NCBI GenBank assembly: GCA_947177515.1
Contig: CAMWUU010000141.1
Location: 1 to 8,210 of the forward strand
Source of the DNA: an uncultured Lachnospiraceae bacterium
Lineage (GTDB): Bacteria > Bacillota > Clostridia > Lachnospirales > Lachnospiraceae
Direction: 5' to 3'
DNA: 8,210 nucleotides
Shown: positions 6,651 to 8,210 of the stretch, in pieces
Layout of the letters: every line of letters starts with the position of its first letter
How positions within the stretch are numbered: the stretch's first letter is position 1
The notes under the pieces: generated by a model
Told to the model about the DNA's origin: nothing
Database searches by the model: none
What the model saw: only the letters and a program-made list of their open reading frames with translations
Position numbers and translations under genes: made by a program

Positions 6651-8210
6651 ATGTCGGACTGGAAAAAGAATTGTGCATGGTATGAGAGCGCTGTATTTTA
6701 TCATATTTACCCGCTTGGGATGTGCGGTGTGGAAAAACATCGCGAGGATTACAGGGAGGATAACGGTCCAAGACAGCATTTTGCGCAGATGGAGCAGTTA
6801 ATCCCGCATATGAAACGGCTTAAAGTTACGGCGCTCTATATCGGTCCCTGCTTTGAGTCGGAGGGGCATGGATATGAAACCATCGACTATTATAAGGTGG
6901 ATGCACGCCTTGGGGATAATGCGGGATTTTGTCATTTTGTGGATGCGTGCCATGCAGCAGGAATCCGTGTGGTTGTGGATGGGGTATTCAACCATTCCGG
7001 GCGGCGCTTTTTCGCATTTGAGGAGCTTCGCAAACACCGCGAGGGCAGTCCTTACCGTGACTGGTACTGCAATGTGAATTTTGGCGGGAACAATGAGTTT
7101 AACGATGGTTTTTCCTATGAGGCATGGCACGGGTACAATATCCTGCCGCGGTTAAATCTCTGGAACAAGGCGGTGCGCGATTATCTGCTTGATGTGATCC
7201 GTTTTTGGGTAAAGGAATTTGATATCGACGGAATTCGCTTAGACTGCGCGGATGTTTTGAATTTTGATTTTATGAAGGAAATGCGCCAGTTGGCAAATAC
7301 CATAAAACCGGAATTCTGGCTGATGGGCGAGGTAATCCATGGGGATTATTCGCGCTGGGTTAACCGCGATGTGCTGCATTCTGTGACAAATTACGAACTG
7401 CACAAGGGACTTTATTCCGGACACAACGACCACAATTATTTTGAGATCGCGCATACCATCCGCCGGTTATTTGGTGATGGTGGCTTGGTGCACGATGGCA
7501 AACTCTATACTTTTGTGGAAAATCATGATGTAAACAGGCTGATTAACAAAGTAAAAGATCCGGCGCATATGAAAAATATTTATCTGATAGCGTATACCCT
7601 GCCGGGCATCCCGTCCATTTATTATGGTGGGGAATTCCGCCTTGACGGTGTGCAGGCAAACGGCTCGGATGATGCCATCCGCCCGGCGCTTTCCATCGCG
7701 GACTATAAGGCGCTTTCTGAAAAAGAAAATGATTTCGTAGAATTCCTTGCGGCACTTGGCCGTGCGAAGGAGGAGCTTGCGGCACTCTCGATTGGGGGGT
7801 ATGAGGAACGGTTGCTGACCAACCGTCAGTTTGCATATGCCCGTGTCTTAAAAGACCAGACCGTGCTGGTTGCAGCAAATAACGACGAGAATCCGGCGCA
7901 TTTGGATATCCGCGCACAGGACGGGGAGTATGTGGATTATATGACCGGAAAGAAGTATCTGTGTGGGAATGGAAAGGTATCAGTCGAACTTGAAGCGCAT
8001 GGCGGGATTATACTTGTACAGGGCGGATGGGAGTTTCAGAAAGCGGCGGTTACGAAAGAAGTTGTGAATGCAGCGTGCGAAGCGGAAAGAAAAGGGGATG
8101 CGGGGAAAGTAGTCGATGCGCAGGAAAAGGCAACTGATGTGCAGGGGAAGACAGTCGATGTGCAGGAAAAGGAAGCTGATGTGCAGGGGAAGACAGTCGA
8201 TGTGCAGGAA
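6651..8210 (+). CDS. GH13 alpha-amylase-family glycoside hydrolase, 3'-truncated by window edge
   Basis: This enzyme should hydrolyse alpha-glucosidic bonds of maltodextrin-type oligosaccharides in the cytoplasm, as there is no signal peptide. The frame is open from the ATG at 6651 to the last base (520 residues seen) with no stop. GAGG at 6639-6642 is its ribosome site. All four GH13 conserved regions are intact: DGVFNH (D110, H115), GIRLDCAD (R196, nucleophile D198), MGEVIHGD (acid/base E227) and VENHDVNR (H292, D293). TLPGIPSIYYGGE follows at the end of the barrel. The beta-type C domain ends near residue 457 (LVQGGW). No N-terminal CBM34 or other starch-binding domain is present, so it resembles the compact intracellular oligo-dextrin hydrolases. 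Exact specificity and GH13 subfamily cannot be set. Beyond residue 458 the frame continues into a charged tail that becomes a 7-residue repeat and leaves the window. Confidence 0.93.
   Translation, partial: MSDWKKNCAWYESAVFYHIYPLGMCGVEKHREDYREDNGPRQHFAQMEQLIPHMKRLKVTALYIGPCFESEGHGYETIDYYKVDARLGDNAGFCHFVDACHAAGIRVVVDGVFNHSGRRFFAFEELRKHREGSPYRDWYCNVNFGGNNEFNDGFSYEAWHGYNILPRLNLWNKAVRDYLLDVIRFWVKEFDIDGIRLDCADVLNFDFMKEMRQLANTIKPEFWLMGEVIHGDYSRWVNRDVLHSVTNYELHKGLYSGHNDHNYFEIAHTIRRLFGDGGLVHDGKLYTFVENHDVNRLINKVKDPAHMKNIYLIAYTLPGIPSIYYGGEFRLDGVQANGSDDAIRPALSIADYKALSEKENDFVEFLAALGRAKEELAALSIGGYEERLLTNRQFAYARVLKDQTVLVAANNDENPAHLDIRAQDGEYVDYMTGKKYLCGNGKVSVELEAHGGIILVQGGWEFQKAAVTKEVVNAACEAERKGDAGKVVDAQEKATDVQGKTVDVQEKEADVQGKTVDVQE
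8112..8210 (+). repeat. 21-bp tandem repeat coding a heptapeptide tail on the GH13 enzyme
   Basis: Four full 21-base units and a fifth cut by the window edge encode VDAQEKA, TDVQGKT, VDVQEKE, ADVQGKT and VDVQE. Alternate units match best, giving a 42-base super-repeat: 8136-8168 and 8178-8210 are identical over 33 bases. Units keep the reading frame. The peptide is rich in Asp, Gln, Lys and Val, hydrophilic, and fits a flexible or weakly helical tail. Near-identity at DNA level suggests recent expansion by slippage or unequal recombination. The array continues beyond the window. Confidence 0.9.

Noticed and set aside
7543..7917. Minus-strand reading frame inside the GH13 gene
   Set aside because: It is antisense to conserved GH13 sequence, low-complexity in character and without a ribosome site.
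8112..8210. CRISPR-like array
   Set aside because: The units are directly abutting 21-bp coding repeats in frame with the GH13 gene, with no spacers.

Overview
The window looks like chromosome from a Clostridia-class Firmicute, most probably a Lachnospiraceae gut bacterium. This is inferred from strong purine-rich Shine-Dalgarno sites (GGAGG type), TGn-extended -10 promoters, moderate base composition and the protein families present. No rRNA, tRNA or marker gene fixes the species. All recognisable genes lie on the + strand.

Layout: (1) 1-1800 is the end of an ABC exporter half-transporter gene whose start lies before the window. (2) 1797-3559 is a second half-transporter, joined to the first by an ATGA stop/start overlap. 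A -1 frameshift near 3120-3140 interrupts it between the Q-loop and the ABC signature. (3) 3676-4869 encodes a NapA/Kef-like (CPA2) cation:proton antiporter with its own candidate promoter. (4) 4870-5123 is a regulatory gap with a strong rho-independent terminator, an extended -10 promoter and a leader stem-loop. (5) 5124-6410 encodes an M18 metallo-aminopeptidase with its metal-binding and catalytic motifs intact. (6) 6411-6650 is an A/T-rich gap with a perfect 15-bp tandem repeat. (7) 6651 to the window end is a GH13 alpha-glucan hydrolase that runs off the right edge, with a C-terminal tail made of a 21-bp (7-residue) tandem repeat.

How the genes relate: the two ABC genes were evidently one translationally coupled unit, expected to form a heterodimeric exporter. 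As sequenced, the second subunit cannot make a complete nucleotide-binding domain. The antiporter, aminopeptidase and amylase are housekeeping-type functions (ion/pH homeostasis, peptide turnover, alpha-glucan use) that appear to be separately transcribed, and nothing in the sequence ties them into one pathway. The points most worth a second look are the frameshift, the repeat tail on the GH13 enzyme, and a palindrome that coincides with a short insertion in the first ABC protein. I see no clear evidence of a wholly new system.
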